Origin: Piper betle
Taxonomy: Eukaryota > Streptophyta > Magnoliopsida > Piperales > Piperaceae
DNA: 64,000 nt
Direction of reading: 5' to 3'
Assembly (NCBI GenBank): GCA_033002965.1
Contig: JAURVB010014559.1
Coordinates: 18,921-82,920 of the forward strand
Part shown: positions 47,963 to 59,599 of the stretch, in pieces
How the letters are laid out: every line of letters begins with the position of its first letter
How positions within the stretch are numbered: position 1 is the first letter of the stretch
Program-made: the position numbers and the translations under genes
Notes under the pieces: model-generated
The model's database searches: none
What the model was told of the DNA's origin: nothing
The model's input: the letters and a program-made list of their open reading frames with translations, nothing else

Positions 47963-48085
47963 GTGAAAAATTCTTGGGGACAAATTGGGGAGAGAATGGG
48001 TATATAAGAGTGGAAAGGAATGTGGGCGGGGTATCAGGAAGGCCTTTGTGGCATTGCAATGCAGGCCTCCTACCCTACTGCATGA
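47963..48085 (+). pseudogene. P7: C-terminal scrap of a cysteine protease
   Basis: It begins with the catalytic Asn motif VKNSWG and continues, across a 1-nt loss, through NWGENGYIRVERNVGG and, after another shift, GLCGIAMQASYPTA followed by TGA (48083-48085). The text is more typical of SAG12/SAG39-type C-termini than P6 (which ends SLAAWASFPVA), so it derives from another paralogue. Everything upstream of the Asn motif is missing. Confidence 0.88.
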
Positions 48086-48138
48086 ACAATGGTGGTGGGA
48101 AATACGTGCATAGATAATATGGCCTCGTTGGGTGTTTG

Positions 48139-48748
48139 TAGGGCTGCTAATTGAGCGAGTCAGCTCGTGAGCATTTAGCGTTCGGCTCGGATTGACTCGA
48201 CTTGAAAATCGACATTTAAATGCTCGAGCTTAAACTCGAATCCTTCGAGCCGAGTTTGAGCATGACAGTGTTTGACTCAACTCGACTCAATTATAACTCA
48301 AATTCGACTCGAAATCGACTCATAACTCGACTCAAACTCTACTCGATAAAATAATATAATAATATAGTCTTTATATAAATATAATATATATATATGTATA
48401 CTAATAAATTTAATTGTAACTAGTTATAGATATTTATATATAATATAATAATAAAGTAGTGAGATAGTTTAGATGGTAGGTATTCAAGCTGAAGACTTGG
48501 AAGTTGTGAGGTCAATCCACATTGATTTCATTTTTTTATTTCCCGCTCACAAGCTCGTCAAAATTAAACAGTTTATTTGTCTTCAAGCTCAAGTCGAGCT
48601 CGAACAACATAAAAATATTCGAGTTGAGTTCAAGCATGCATATTCAAAACTCGTTCGATCTCGAACAAAGTTTGAACAAATTTCGAATTATTTGAGCCGA
48701 GTTTGAACACAAGTCGTGCTCGACTCGCTCGCTCGTTTAGCAGCCCTA
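48139..48748. mobile_element. hAT-type non-autonomous element (MITE-like), copy 2
   Basis: Ends TAGGGCTGCTAATTGAGCGA (left) and TAGGGCTGCTAAACGAGCGA (right, inverted) match those of the element at 5517-6183. The flanks GGTGTTTG (48131-48138) and GGTGTTTT (48749-48756) form an 8-bp duplication with one mismatch. The interior again has CGAGTT/GAGCTCG degenerate units around an AT-rich core, in reverse orientation relative to copy 1. No transposase. Confidence 0.88.
48465..48519 (+). other. tRNA-like segment inside hAT copy 2
   Basis: TAGTTTAGATGG (48465-48476) fits the A box. The B-box position reads GAGGTCAATCC (about 48509-48519), one mismatch from the consensus. It is the counterpart of 5807-5860. 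Confidence 0.45.
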
Positions 48749-48976
48749 GGTGTTTTGTTTGTCGTGTGATATTAATTGCTACTCAAACGTAAATATTTTA
48801 TATTTGTAAATCACGAACCTCAACCCTAAACCTCCAACGTGACATGGCTCTTTCCAAATTTTGTACCATCTAACCCAAGTACAAATTCATAGACCTAGTT
48901 AATTTTTTTTAAAATGATTAACAAAATTTAAAAATCATAATTACATCCCCGCTCTTAGATTCTACTTTCATCTTGG

Positions 48977-49229
48977 ACACGAGACTTATTATTGAAATAA
49001 ATCTTATATTTAACTGAAAGAAGTATTTAAACCATTATAGTACTCACTACATAAATAATCTCAATACCAAATGTACATAAATAATAAATATTCGTTAACT
49101 TCTCTTTTTCCTAGAAAAAAATTGCAGATGACTTGGAGTCGTCTTTAAGTTACCTAGCTGGTCACTTCACCCACCAATCAATGCAGGCGAGTCACGGTCC
49201 CAAAGCTTTAAAAGTATGCCGTAAAGTTG
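48977..49229 (+). repeat. 255 bp direct repeat, copy upstream of P6
   Basis: Partner of 47708-47962. It ends about 320 bp before the P6 start codon. Confidence 0.85.
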
Positions 49230-49549
49230 ACTTAAACCGACGACAAATTAAACCTAACTACACGCGTTATGGGTACCGTTTAGTTGTTTAATTGTTTTGA
49301 TCAAATCACGCCAATAAACTTTTCCTTCCTCGATTGGTAAATCTACAAAACTTTACACCACTTACGTAATTAAAAGAACGATTAAACCTTTATACCGTAA
49401 AAAACTCCATACCAAAAGCCCATAGATCTAGCCAAGAATCACGGTGAGACTTGTTAAGACTGCTACGTGCTTAGTGGGGAACTTGAATTCCCCCATAGTT
49501 GAAGTTACATATATACTTCCTCATATTGCAAAATTGATCAGCAGCTACC

Positions 49550-50679
49550 ATGAATTTACCAACCCACTTCCTCATCATAGCCGTGGTGCTTGCCGTATTG
49601 GCCGGTGCTCCGGCCGTCCAAGGCGAAGCCAAGGAAGCCAATGACCATACTATGAGGTTGCAACTCCAGTTGTGGATGTCTTCCCATGGTCGGCAGTACT
49701 CAAACGCTAGTGAAATGGAGGCACGCTATGAAGTGTTCAGGGAGAATGTGCAGCACATTCGCACCTTCAACCGTGCACCAAACAAGCCATACAAGCTTGC
49801 CATCAATCACTTGGCAGACCTTACTGAGGAAGAGTTTGTTAAGTCTCGCCTTGGACTCATGCCGTCCAGTAGCCTAGACGTGGAAATGGTGCAACCCAAT
49901 GATCAGTACTCCTTCATGTACGAGAATGTTCGACAAACACCCCCAACTATGGATTGGAGACTCAAGGGAGCTGTCAACCCTGTTAGAGACCAAGGAAAAT
50001 GTGGTATGTTCAAAGTCCTAACATGCCAAAATATCTAATAAATGAAATGCATGTTTTAATTCTTTGCGTTAAGGGTTTCTTGAAATTTCTAACAGGGAGT
50101 TGCTGGGCGGTATCAGCAGTTGAAGCAGTAGAAGGGATTCATCAGATTATGACGGGCGAATTGGTTGCATTGTCTGCACAACAAGTTCTGGACTGCGACT
50201 TTAAGTGTCAGGCATGTAATGGTGGTTGGGCAGATTTTGCCTTCACATACATACAACAAAGTGGTGGACTCACCACCGAAGCAGGGTACCCATATGTGGG
50301 AGGAGGCAACAATGGCATCTGCAAAGGATATGAGAACTTCATGAGAAAAGTAGCAGTGATCAATGGCTATCAGAGGGTGCCTCGAGACGAGGCGGCGTTG
50401 TTGAAGGCTGTTGCAAACCAACCTGTGTCTGTGTCCATGGACGCTAGCGGTGATTTTCGGTTTTATTCGAGTGGTATCTACGAACGGAGTTGCACTCGAA
50501 GGCATAACCATAGAGTGACGATTGTTGGGTATGGGACTACTTTGGAGGGGGTGGATTATTGGTTGGTGAAGAACACTTGGGGTAGAGAGTGGGGAGAAGA
50601 TGGGTACTTTAGGATGATAAGGAATGTGCCAGATCCCATGTGCAGTCTTGCAGCCTGGGCTTCCTTCCCTGTTGCTTAG
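49550..50679 (+). CDS. P6: intact papain-like cysteine protease proenzyme (C1A, divergent branch)
   Basis: Exons 49550-50003 and 50096-50679, with a 92 bp GT-AG intron in phase 1, give 345 aa. Signal peptide about residues 1-24 (MNLPTHFLIIAVVLAVLAGA). Propeptide with full ERFNIN spacing (EMEARYEVFRENVQHIRTFN) and INHLAD. Mature enzyme from about TPPTMDW. Catalytic Cys154 (CGSCWAV), His290 (HNHRVT) and Asn311 (KNTWGREWGE); oxyanion Gln in RDQGKCG. Oddities: the near-invariant Phe after CWA is Val, there is an extra Cys in DFKCQACNGG, Asn-Ser-Trp reads Asn-Thr-Trp, and the C-terminal CGIA reads CSLA. The frame, splice sites and all three catalytic residues are sound, so it should be an active but divergent, possibly specialised, secreted or vacuolar protease. 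Confidence 0.93.
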
Positions 50680-51223
50680 GAAAATTATCGCTATATTATG
50701 TTGTAATGAATAACTCAAAACGATCATTTTTATCTTGCATGCTTCGATTATAAGTATTTCAGATTTCTGTTCTCAATTACTGGAAGTCTGTTAGAAGTTC
50801 ACATAATTACGTGCCCATACGGAAGTTGGTTTCAAACTAAATTCGCTTATTGGGTGGCTATGGTATCTCACATACCGGTATAGTGGTTGGAATTTGGATT
50901 ATGTTTCAATTTAAATTTGTGGGACTGCGATTTTTATCAAGCTAACCGCGAGATAACTTTCCGAAGCTTAGATGCCATGTTTACTAGCCATGATTTGTGC
51001 GTAATAGGCGGGCATTATACAAATTGATTTATTGAAATAATTTTATTATTAAATATATTTGACAAAGAATAAAAATATATATTTATTACATTAAAAAAAT
51101 TAAATATATGTAAATGATAAGATGAAAATCTGAATTATTTATTTAAGATATAATTAATTATATTTTAAGAATATTTCATTATAGAGTCTATTATAAATTG
51201 ATTGGTTGAAAAGATTTAGTGTA
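50680..51223. other. P6 3' flank and AT-rich intergenic DNA
   Basis: Nothing coding is recognisable. Confidence 0.55.
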
Positions 51224-52240
51224 ACATCCCAATTTTAGTTCAACTAAGAACTGAATAAGAAATATAACAATCAAGTCGAGTCATAAGTAAAACTGATAAT
51301 ATATCAAAATAACCTGCTTAGGGTCATGATAATGGAAGACATTGGTGAATATATATGAAAACACATCAAATTTAAATAAAAGTACGAAAGAAAGTAATTG
51401 CGCTAAGCTCAAGTATGTGTAGCATTTATTTATCATCCCACTAAAGCCAACTCAAGATTAAAAGACCTAGATATATAATATAAAAAATGTTAATAACTAG
51501 TGTTACTAGTTTGAAAAATAACTAGTACAAACTGGTAAATGAGAGCTGACTCTTATTTAAAAGAAAACCATTATATACTTCCACTAAACTCTCACAAGGG
51601 CATCTAATAAGGAGTCGTAAGCCTTTGGCTTGAAGAACTTCCTATTCTGACTGGTCAGATGCCTCAGTATTTTCATACTGGAGCCCTAATCCTTAGCTTG
51701 AATTGTGTCCCACATTGACTGGTAGACCCCTCAACGTTTTTCAAGCTATCCCACTCTCGGGAAACTCTTTATCCTAAAACCCTCTACATCCTATGTATAA
51801 GTTTTGGCTTTGAGTATGAAAGTCGAGTACTCTCAGGCAGTTGCCTTCAATATCCTTTGAGCCACGTGCGATGTTCTAAACTGTACCTGTAAATATAAGG
51901 CAAGAAACTCAAAATGCAAAGTCGTCAGGATTTTTCAGGAATTGAACAACCCTCCCACTAATTCAGAACAAGCGTGACTGGCATGTGGACCCATTCATGC
52001 ATGCTCGAGTCAGTTTCTCCATCTCACGTCTCACTAAAAACTCGATAAAATCATATATAGGCGTGTGAAATTATTTATATAATAGGGCCGAAGGTAGCAT
52101 GCGGTGGATCTTAGTATGAAAACAACTCAAACGATCTCATCCTCAAGGGTTATTAATTTCGAAAACAAAAACGTTTAAATGAGTTGTGTTAAGTGGGATC
52201 TGATAAAATAGCCACTTAACAGGTCCAACGATCTAAAAAT
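51224..52240 (-). repeat. LTR-like repeat R4, inverted copy
   Basis: It starts TGTAACATCCC on + (an LTR-like terminus) and runs antiparallel to 46300-47700. The conserved order of GGATCCCACTTAA-like, CAGTGAGACG-like and GAGTACTC motifs is seen when reverse-complemented. Non-coding. Confidence 0.55.
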
Positions 52241-52724
52241 CAAATCAACGATAAAATATAGCGATAAAAACTTTGAAGTGTCCTAACTAGCCTATGGTAA
52301 AAGTTGCAAGTGTGTCTACACATCTATGGTAAGCTCAGACTATGAAAAATACATTGAAACCCACTATTAAGTAAAATGCTAATGTCTCTATATGATGCAT
52401 ATTCGTAGTGTGTGTTCACATCATCAACACATCCTAATAAAAAAAACAATGCTAACAAGCCTACAACTAAACATCTAGCACTCAAATCGATATAAAATAA
52501 TAATAACTAATAAATGAAAAATAAATAAATAAACTCATAACTAAATAGATAAATAATAAATACATGAAAATAAATAGTACTCTAATTATAAAAAATAATA
52601 ATATCATTATACTAGAAAAGTATACGGCTAAACACGTGTAAATATCAACATAAACTCATGTTAATAAACATATAAATAAAATCAATATTTTGATAAATAG
52701 ACAAATAAAAAATTGTTTGTATCT
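52241..52724. other. AT-rich DNA before Copia-2
   Basis: A long run of AAATAAATAAA-type sequence (52490-52700) with no gene. Copia-2 similarity starts abruptly at its end. Confidence 0.55.
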
Positions 52725-52889
52725 GTCAAAGGGACAAATAGACTCTTAATGAGCTCATTTCTTATTGTGTGCAAGAAAAGTAAAGATTGAAGCAAGAACA
52801 GGCTAAGAGTGCTCATTTGGCTAGTACCTATCAGGACAAAAATAAGAAAAGGAAAAGGGCTAAGGATGCTGATAATGGGCTCACAAACA

Positions 52890-55800
52890 ATAGCAAAAGA
52901 AAGAAAATCAGGCTTTTTATTGTTTCTTTTGTGGTAAAACTAGACATATGAAGAAGGAATGCGCTAAGTATCACACATGGCGTGTAGAAAGGTCCATTTC
53001 TTAATTTTGTTCGTTTTGAGGTTAATTTAGCTTCAGTACCCATACACACTTGGTGGCTAGATTCGGGTGCTACTTTTCACATAAGTGTGTCAATGCATGG
53101 TTGCCTGAGTTGCCGAAAGTCAAATGATGCTGAAAGATTTATCTATGTGGGTGATGGCAAATCAGTTATAGTTGAAGCAATAGGATTTTTAAATTATTAT
53201 TAAAGACAGGATATTATTTGGATTTAAAAGAGACATATATAGTACTGTCTTTTAGACATAATTTGGTTTCTATTTCTATATTGGACAAATCTGGTTACTC
53301 TTGTTTATTTAGAAATAATAAATTTAGTCTTTCTTAAATTCAAAGATTGTTGGTATAGGTTTATTGTCTTTTTATGATAATCTGTATTTACTTAATACTA
53401 TTGCATCTTTTAATGAAATTTTGCATGTGGGTTTGAGTGGTACGAAAAGAAAATTAACTAATGAGAATTTTGCTTTATTATGGCACATGCGTTTACGACA
53501 CATTTCTAAACACAGAATTGAACGACTTATGTCAAATGAAATTCTTGATTCTCTCAATTTATCAGATTTTCAAGTCTGTATTGAGTGCATTAAGGGAAAA
53601 CAAACAAATATAAGGAGACTATGTGCCAATAAATTTTCAAGCGTCTCAGAACTAATACATACGGATATTTGTGGGCCATTCCCTACGGCTTCTTGGAATG
53701 GTCAACAATATTTTATTATGTTCATAGCCAATTATTCTCATTATGGTTACCTTTATCTCATTCATGAGAAGTCGCAAGCATTGGACGTATTTAGGGCATA
53801 TAAGGCTGAAGTTGAGAACCAACTTGACAAAACTATTAAAGCTATCAGATTTGACCGTGGTGGTGAATACTATGGTAGAGATGATGAATCAGGTTTACAA
53901 TGTCCAGGACCATTTGCCAAATTCCTAGAAGAGTGAGGAATCGTCCCACAATACACAACGTCAGTACTCCCAGCATGAATGGTATTGCTGAAAGACGAAA
54001 CCGAATATTTAAAGGACATGGTAAGAAGTATGATTGCTCATACTACTTTACCTAATTCACTTTGGGGTGAGGCACTAAAGACGACAGTATATCTTATTAA
54101 TAAAGTACCAACAAAGGTAACTGTTAAGACCCTTTATGAATTATGGACTGGAAATAAACCGAGTATTATGCATTTACGCATTTGGGGCTGTCCAGCTGAG
54201 GTAAGACCTTATAGGCCAAATGAAAAGAAACTAGACTCTAGAACAGTTAGTAGTAATTTTGTGGGGTATTCTGAACGGTCTAGAGGATATACGTTTTATG
54301 ATCCAGCAATAAGGTCATTCTTTGAGACGGGCAATGCCCAATTCTTTGAGGATATTGAGTTTGGAGGGGGAAATGAGGTTAGAGACTTTGTCTTTGAAGA
54401 AGAATCTATTCTCTTCCCATGATTGTTCTTGACAATAATCAAGATTAAGGTCATATTCCTAATGTTGTTCAAGAAATAATACCAGAATTACAAGACAATG
54501 TCGAGAATCTCCCTAATCAAGTTATACATGAAGAGCAAACTCAACAACCTCAAGAGCAAATACCATTAAGGAGATCCACAAGAGAAAGGAGAAATGTAAT
54601 TTCAGATGATTATATCATTTTTCTCGAAGAACATGAGGATAACATTGGAATGATGGAAGATGATCCAATCACTTTTCATCAAGCCATGACAAGTTCTAAT
54701 TCTCAAAAGTGGATTAATACTATGAATGAAGAGATAAAGTCCATGAAAGCTAATGACGTTTGGAATCTTGTTCCATTGCCTGAAGGTGCGAAACCTATTG
54801 GTTATAACTAAATATTTAAAACCAAAAGGGATTCGAAAGATAATGTAGAAAGATATAAGGCTCGTCTTGTTGCAAAGGGTTTTACTCAAAAGGAAGGCAT
54901 AAATTATAATGAGACTTTCTCTCCAGTTTCATCAAAAGACTCATTTAGAATAATTATGACATTAGTGGCACATTTTGATCTTGAGTTATATCAGATAGAT
55001 GTAAAGACTGTGTTTCTAAATGGAGACATTGATGAAACAATTTATATGATGCAACTAGAAAACTTTGTATCGGGAGATTCAAAGAATATGGTTTGCAAAT
55101 TAAAGAAATTCATCTATGGACTTAAACAGGCTTCTTGTCAATGGTATTACAAATTTCATCAAGTGATTCTCTCGTTTGGTTTTGAGATGAATGTTATTGA
55201 TGATTATATATACCATAAGTTTAGTGGGAGTAAGTATATTTTTCTAGTTTTATATGTTGATGATATATTGCTTGCCAGTAATGATATAGATTTTTTGTAC
55301 GAAACGAAGAGATTTTTATCAAAGAAATTTGAAATGAAAGATCTTAGAAATGCGCCTTTTGTATTAAGAATTCAAATACATCGGGATCGCGATTGATGCA
55401 TACTTAGATTATCACAAAAGACCTATATAGAAAAAGTGCTTAAAAGTTTTGGTATGCAAAATTGTAAACCAGGAGATACCCCTGTTTCTAAAGGAGATAT
55501 ATTCAGTCTCAATCAATGCTCTAAAAATCATATAGAAGGAAAGGAAATGCAAAATATTCCCTATGCTTCAACAGTGAGAAGTCTTATGTATGCTCAAGTA
55601 TGTACGCATCCAGATATTGTGTATATTGTTGAAATGTTGGGCAATTATTTAAGTAATCTGGGATTGGATCACTGGATAGCAACCAAAAGAGTCATGAGAT
55701 ATCTTCAAAGAACAAAACATTACATGCTTATATATCGGAAGTCAGATGAACTTGAGATCATTGGGTATTCTGATTCTGACTTTGCTGGATGCTATGATAG

Positions 55801-56250
55801 TCGTTAATCCACTTCTGGCTATGTCTATCTGCTTGCTGGAGGAGCTACTTCTTGGAGAAGTGCTAAGCAGACACTCATAGCTTCTTCCACTATGACAGCT
55901 AACTTCATAGCTTGTTATGAAGCATCCAATCATGGAATATGGTTGCGGAATTTTCTCACAGGGCTGGTCATTATTGATAATATTGAAAGACTACTTAAGA
56001 TATTTTTTGACAATCAATCTGCAGTATTATATTCAAATAACAACAGGAGCTCATCTAAATCAAAACATTTAGAGATCAAGTTCCTTGTTGTGAAAGAAAG
56101 AGTTCAGAGTGGTAAAACCTCTATATAGCATATTGAGACAAACGACATGGTTGCAGATTTGTTTACTAAAAGTTTACCGCTCAAAGTCTTTCATGAGCAT
56201 GTTGCTCATATGCGTGTTGTATCATTTGATGATATGCTACTTTAGTGGGA
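52890..56250 (+). pseudogene. Copia-2 gag-end/pol, broken
   Basis: Visible parts: zinc knuckle CFFCGKTRHMKKEC near 52925; protease-like DSGA near 53060; integrase HTDICGP, RFDRGGEYY and the 54000-54420 C-terminal part; reverse transcriptase from about 54650, with YVDDILLAS near 55253-55279; RNase H (FDNQSAVLYS, KHLEIKF) to about 56250. Stops or frameshifts at 53000, 53200, 53337, 53936, 53970, 54422, 54810, 55396, 55805 and 56128 leave it non-functional. The integrase Glu region is damaged near 53970-54000. Confidence 0.88.
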
Positions 56251-56590
56251 GTTTCTATTTGGTTTAAGGTTCACTTTATTTTGGTATTTTTGGTGATCTC
56301 ATAAGGTTGGACCAGTTGAAAATAGGTATGTTAGATCAAATTACATGTAATTTTCATGCTACACATCCATACTTGATCTATGTCATTTAATTATGTTGAT
56401 GTATGTGACCATAGCCGGGTTTAGTTACGATAATGTAACGAAAATCGTCTTGATCCTATATTGACATTGATTAATAGACGAGATTGTTATTTTAGAATAA
56501 TGACATATGTTTTGAAATAATGACATATGTTTTGGAGCTCATAAGGTTATATAATTATCTTTGTGTATATATTAAGTCCAAGTGGGAGAT

Positions 56591-57023
56591 TGTTGGATGT
56601 TGAACATAAATATATACGTGGATCAGGAAATTATGTTTATTTTATTATATAAGGTTGGCGTAAATTAAATTGATCTACTAAAGTGAAAGGTTATGGGCCA
56701 TAAATTAAGGTGTGGAATTCAATGTGAAAAGTATGGAATTCAATGTGTAGATACCTTTTCATATTTTTTCTTTTTGTGATGGGTGAAAATGAATTTATGA
56801 AACTACAGACTATAAATAAGGAGGTTATGGTCTCTAAATCAATAAGCAGTTTTCGTTCTAGTATCCCATTATCCAGAATTCAGGTTTTGGAAAACTCTTC
56901 TTATATTCAAAAGACTAAAACCTAAAGTAGTCAAGATTTTAGTTTCTCTTTTGGCTTCAAGTATGCTTCCACTATCTAGTTTATTTACACGATGATTTGC
57001 TATGAAATCTACTAAAGTCTAAC
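56591..57023 (+). repeat. Copia-2 3' LTR
   Basis: It starts TGTTGGATGTTGAACATAAA after the polypurine tract AAGTGGGAGAT and ends near CTAACC (TCTAACA in Copia-1). It parallels the reverse complement of the Copia-1 LTRs with clear divergence and indels. Confidence 0.8.
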
Positions 57024-57030
57024 CGGCGGT

Positions 57031-57752
57031 GCAACCAAAGGATGCGACGATTGGTGACGGGCAAAAGACAGCTGCATGTACCGCGGAGGAGGCTCAAACA
57101 AGGGACTTTGTGGTGGGTGGGGTAAATTGCACCAAGGGGAAGGCGGTTGGTGTAGGGCAGAGAGCAATGAGCAGTGTGAGGGAGACGGCAGCCACAGCGA
57201 AAGACACAGTCATGAGCAGGGCGGGGTTTAAAGCCAACGAGGTGGAGGAAGGAAAAGATAGAGCTTTAGGGGAGGCAAAGGTAATGTCCATTACCATGCC
57301 ATGCCGCAAGAAAATGCGATTTATTAATTAACTGAATTTTACAGTTGTTAATCATAAATGATCTTAGTGCGATAAAATTATTCGCATTATACAAAGTTTA
57401 AGGTACAAGTCAGAACATTATTGTACGCTTATTTGAACTTAAATCTGTTGATAGATATTATAATTTATTGTGTATGATCAATAACAATAGTACGAGTCGG
57501 TCGCAGGAAATACTTGGAGAAGAGGAGGAAATTGTACCCATGAAAATTGGGGAAGTGAGAGATGTATTGGAGGAGGGGATTAACAAACGAATCGACACTG
57601 CGAAGCTTCATGTAGTGGAAGCAGAGGAGAAGAATGATAGCATACTTGAAGCTGCGGGGGAGACTGTGATTGGCGTTGAGAGGGAAGCCGCGGATCTTGT
57701 CTGTGGCCGGGACCAATCAAGCGAGAAGCATCACGATTGGCAACTTTCTTGA
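57031..57752 (+). pseudogene. LEA-like gene remnant, 5' end missing
   Basis: Two exons fit: up to 57280 (GEAK before GTAATG) and 57507-57752 (after CAG), in phase 0 across a 226 bp intron. The product is hydrophilic, with Ala/Lys/Glu-rich helical repeats (AMSSVRETAATAKDTVMSRA; KIGEVRDVLEEGINKRIDTA) of the kind seen in late embryogenesis abundant proteins. No ATG is in place: the readable frame begins directly after the Copia-2 LTR end (about 57023), so the 5' part has been removed or disrupted there. LEA assignment is by texture, not by a decisive motif. Confidence 0.5.
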
Positions 57753-58146
57753 ATATGCATATGCTCATACAGATCATACTGTTCTAATATTATCTGATTT
57801 TAACGTATAAGCTATAAGTTTGAAGGCAGGAGCTGTTAATTTTATCTGGGAGAACTATGTATATGTAGTTTGTGTTTAATATTATCTGATTTCTGTGGAT
57901 CATATGTGATAGACCGTGTGGTGGGCGGGATGGGATTTGATCTTAATTTTGAACTAATGAGGATCTAGCTACATTATGTTAACTAGTTATATTTTGTTGA
58001 ACAACTCTAGAAGAACTATAACAGAGTGCCAATTGCAGTTTGGGACGAAGAAGCATGAATGTTAGCCTGAATTTGTAGCACAAAACAATGCGAACTATCT
58101 AATACTTCGAAAAAAATGCGGCAATTCTGAGCCCAATAAATATAGG
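57753..58146. other. Short intergenic region, no gene seen
   Basis: Probable 3' flank of the LEA-like remnant; nothing else is recognisable. Confidence 0.5.
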
Positions 58147-59016
58147 TTACCAAGCCCATCCATCTGGATCCTCTGATCTTGGAATAAGAGGCAACTCGTC
58201 TCTCAGTCGTTTCAAGAGAAACTGGGCTATTTTTCGGTTCGCGGCCTCCGTCAGATGAATGCCATCCCAACTGATATAAGAAGAGGGTTCTTCACATACT
58301 TCTATCCGTGCACTTGCCCCACAGGTCGCCGAGAAATTTAAATTGTAAGGACCTCCATCCCCACAGCATGCTCTTAAACCCCCTTTACCTAAGCCTGCAT
58401 TTTATATAAACAATCAATACAGTCACAAAACTAAAATTAGGCTCTTAGCTTTCAGTGATTTTTCTCTTATTCACAACTTTTAATAGTCCTACCAATAGAT
58501 GTTTAATTAAAGTAGAACTTACCAAGAAATTGTCGAAAGTCGTACACATACTTCGCGGCATTATAGTAATCTGCATAGATAATTACAGTCCGGCGGCGCA
58601 TTTTATCCAGCATTGGCTTAAGCTGTTGATTTTGGAGCTTTGCAAAATTGTTCAATTTAATCAAGCAACCAGTTTTGTCATAATCATGCTTGCTTCGACT
58701 TCTAAATATGGTGAGATAAACGGTGTTGCATCCAATGGGAAAGTTCCCTGGAACTACCAGTGCACTGGCACCAAGGTTGATCGAAGTCTTAACAAATAAA
58801 TTATGAGATGGTTAGTTCAACCAATGAGCTGGTTACTGATAAACCAAGAATTAAAAACGCTACTCAGTTCTAAGGCCAATTGAATTTCTTTGACAACTAG
58901 AGGCAAGAGGCTCTCTACTTGTTCAACTTCCCATCCTTGGAACAATGGGTAGTTCAAGTCGTTGCCCCCTATCTCTCCAACCATAAAAATGGTTCTTCTG
59001 AATCTATCTTTGCAGT
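58147..59016 (-). pseudogene. GDSL (SGNH) esterase/lipase gene, 5'-truncated
   Basis: Three minus-strand exons: 59016-about 58870 with FMVGEIGGNDLNYPLFQGWE (SGNH block III, GGND); 58787-58523 with LGASALVVPGNFPIGC and ADYYNAAKYVYDF; and 58394-58147 with ACCGDGGPYN, then SYISWDGIHLTEAAN (block V, catalytic Asp-x-x-His) and the stop TAA at 58147-58149. The last intron has a clean donor (GTAAGT at 58522-58517) and acceptor and keeps frame. The phase between the first two exons does not match cleanly. The N-terminal exons with the GDS nucleophile motif are absent from the flanking sequence, so the enzyme should be inactive. Family role: secreted hydrolase of acyl esters. Confidence 0.85.
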
Positions 59017-59599
59017 CTGTATATTGTCATATGATAACAATCATCAAGTTTTTCAGTTGTTGGAACTAAAGCAAGAGTGGTGGTTTGATAAGTTCATATA
59101 CTCTTCCAATTAGTTTGCTTAGTATTTGTGTATGTGGCGGGTATATTTTATAGTTATTGGATAGTCAGAGCTATCATCTGTATCTGTTCTATTCGAATAA
59201 TATTAAGATCTAATTTAATCCAAGAAGGTTGAAATATCTGATCGTAAGATTTGTGATTGAACCATATTTATTCAAACCCTAGAAAAACCTAAGCTTTTGG
59301 ATCAAGCGTAATTTGAAGCCCATTCCATATTCCTTCAACCCTAGTGCAAAGCCCAAGCACTAACCATGATCAAGTCCAAGCCCATTGAATAAATGATTGC
59401 ATCGGTTGGGGCCTGCCTGGTTAAAAACAGGTGGATGATTAAGTTAGTTGGAATAGTAAATTATGTGGTAATTTTTTGAAAATGAAAGATTTGTGATGCT
59501 CGCATGGTCGAAAATTTGAGATAAAAAGTATAGATGAATAGTACTCATTACACCCCATAAATACCCACTCTCCCTCCTCTCCAAAACACAATAAAAAAC
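59017..59599. other. Intergenic DNA, no gene seen
   Basis: A 64-residue + frame at 58919-59113 overlaps the GDSL exon antisense and is not a gene. The missing GDSL exons were looked for here on the minus strand and not found. Confidence 0.5.

Larger units (their letters stand above)
52725..57023 (+). mobile_element. Copia-2: 5'-truncated LTR retrotransposon
   Basis: Closely related to Copia-1 but in + orientation. Similarity begins at about 52725, inside the end of gag (CTGTCAAAGGGACAAATAG), so the 5' LTR, leader and most of gag are missing. A CCHC knuckle (with Gly changed to Arg), integrase, reverse transcriptase and RNase H follow in order, then a polypurine tract and one 3' LTR. No second LTR and no target duplication were found. 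Confidence 0.9.

Noticed and set aside
58919..59113. 64-residue + frame
   Set aside because: It is antisense to the GDSL exon with the GGND motif, which is the convincing reading.
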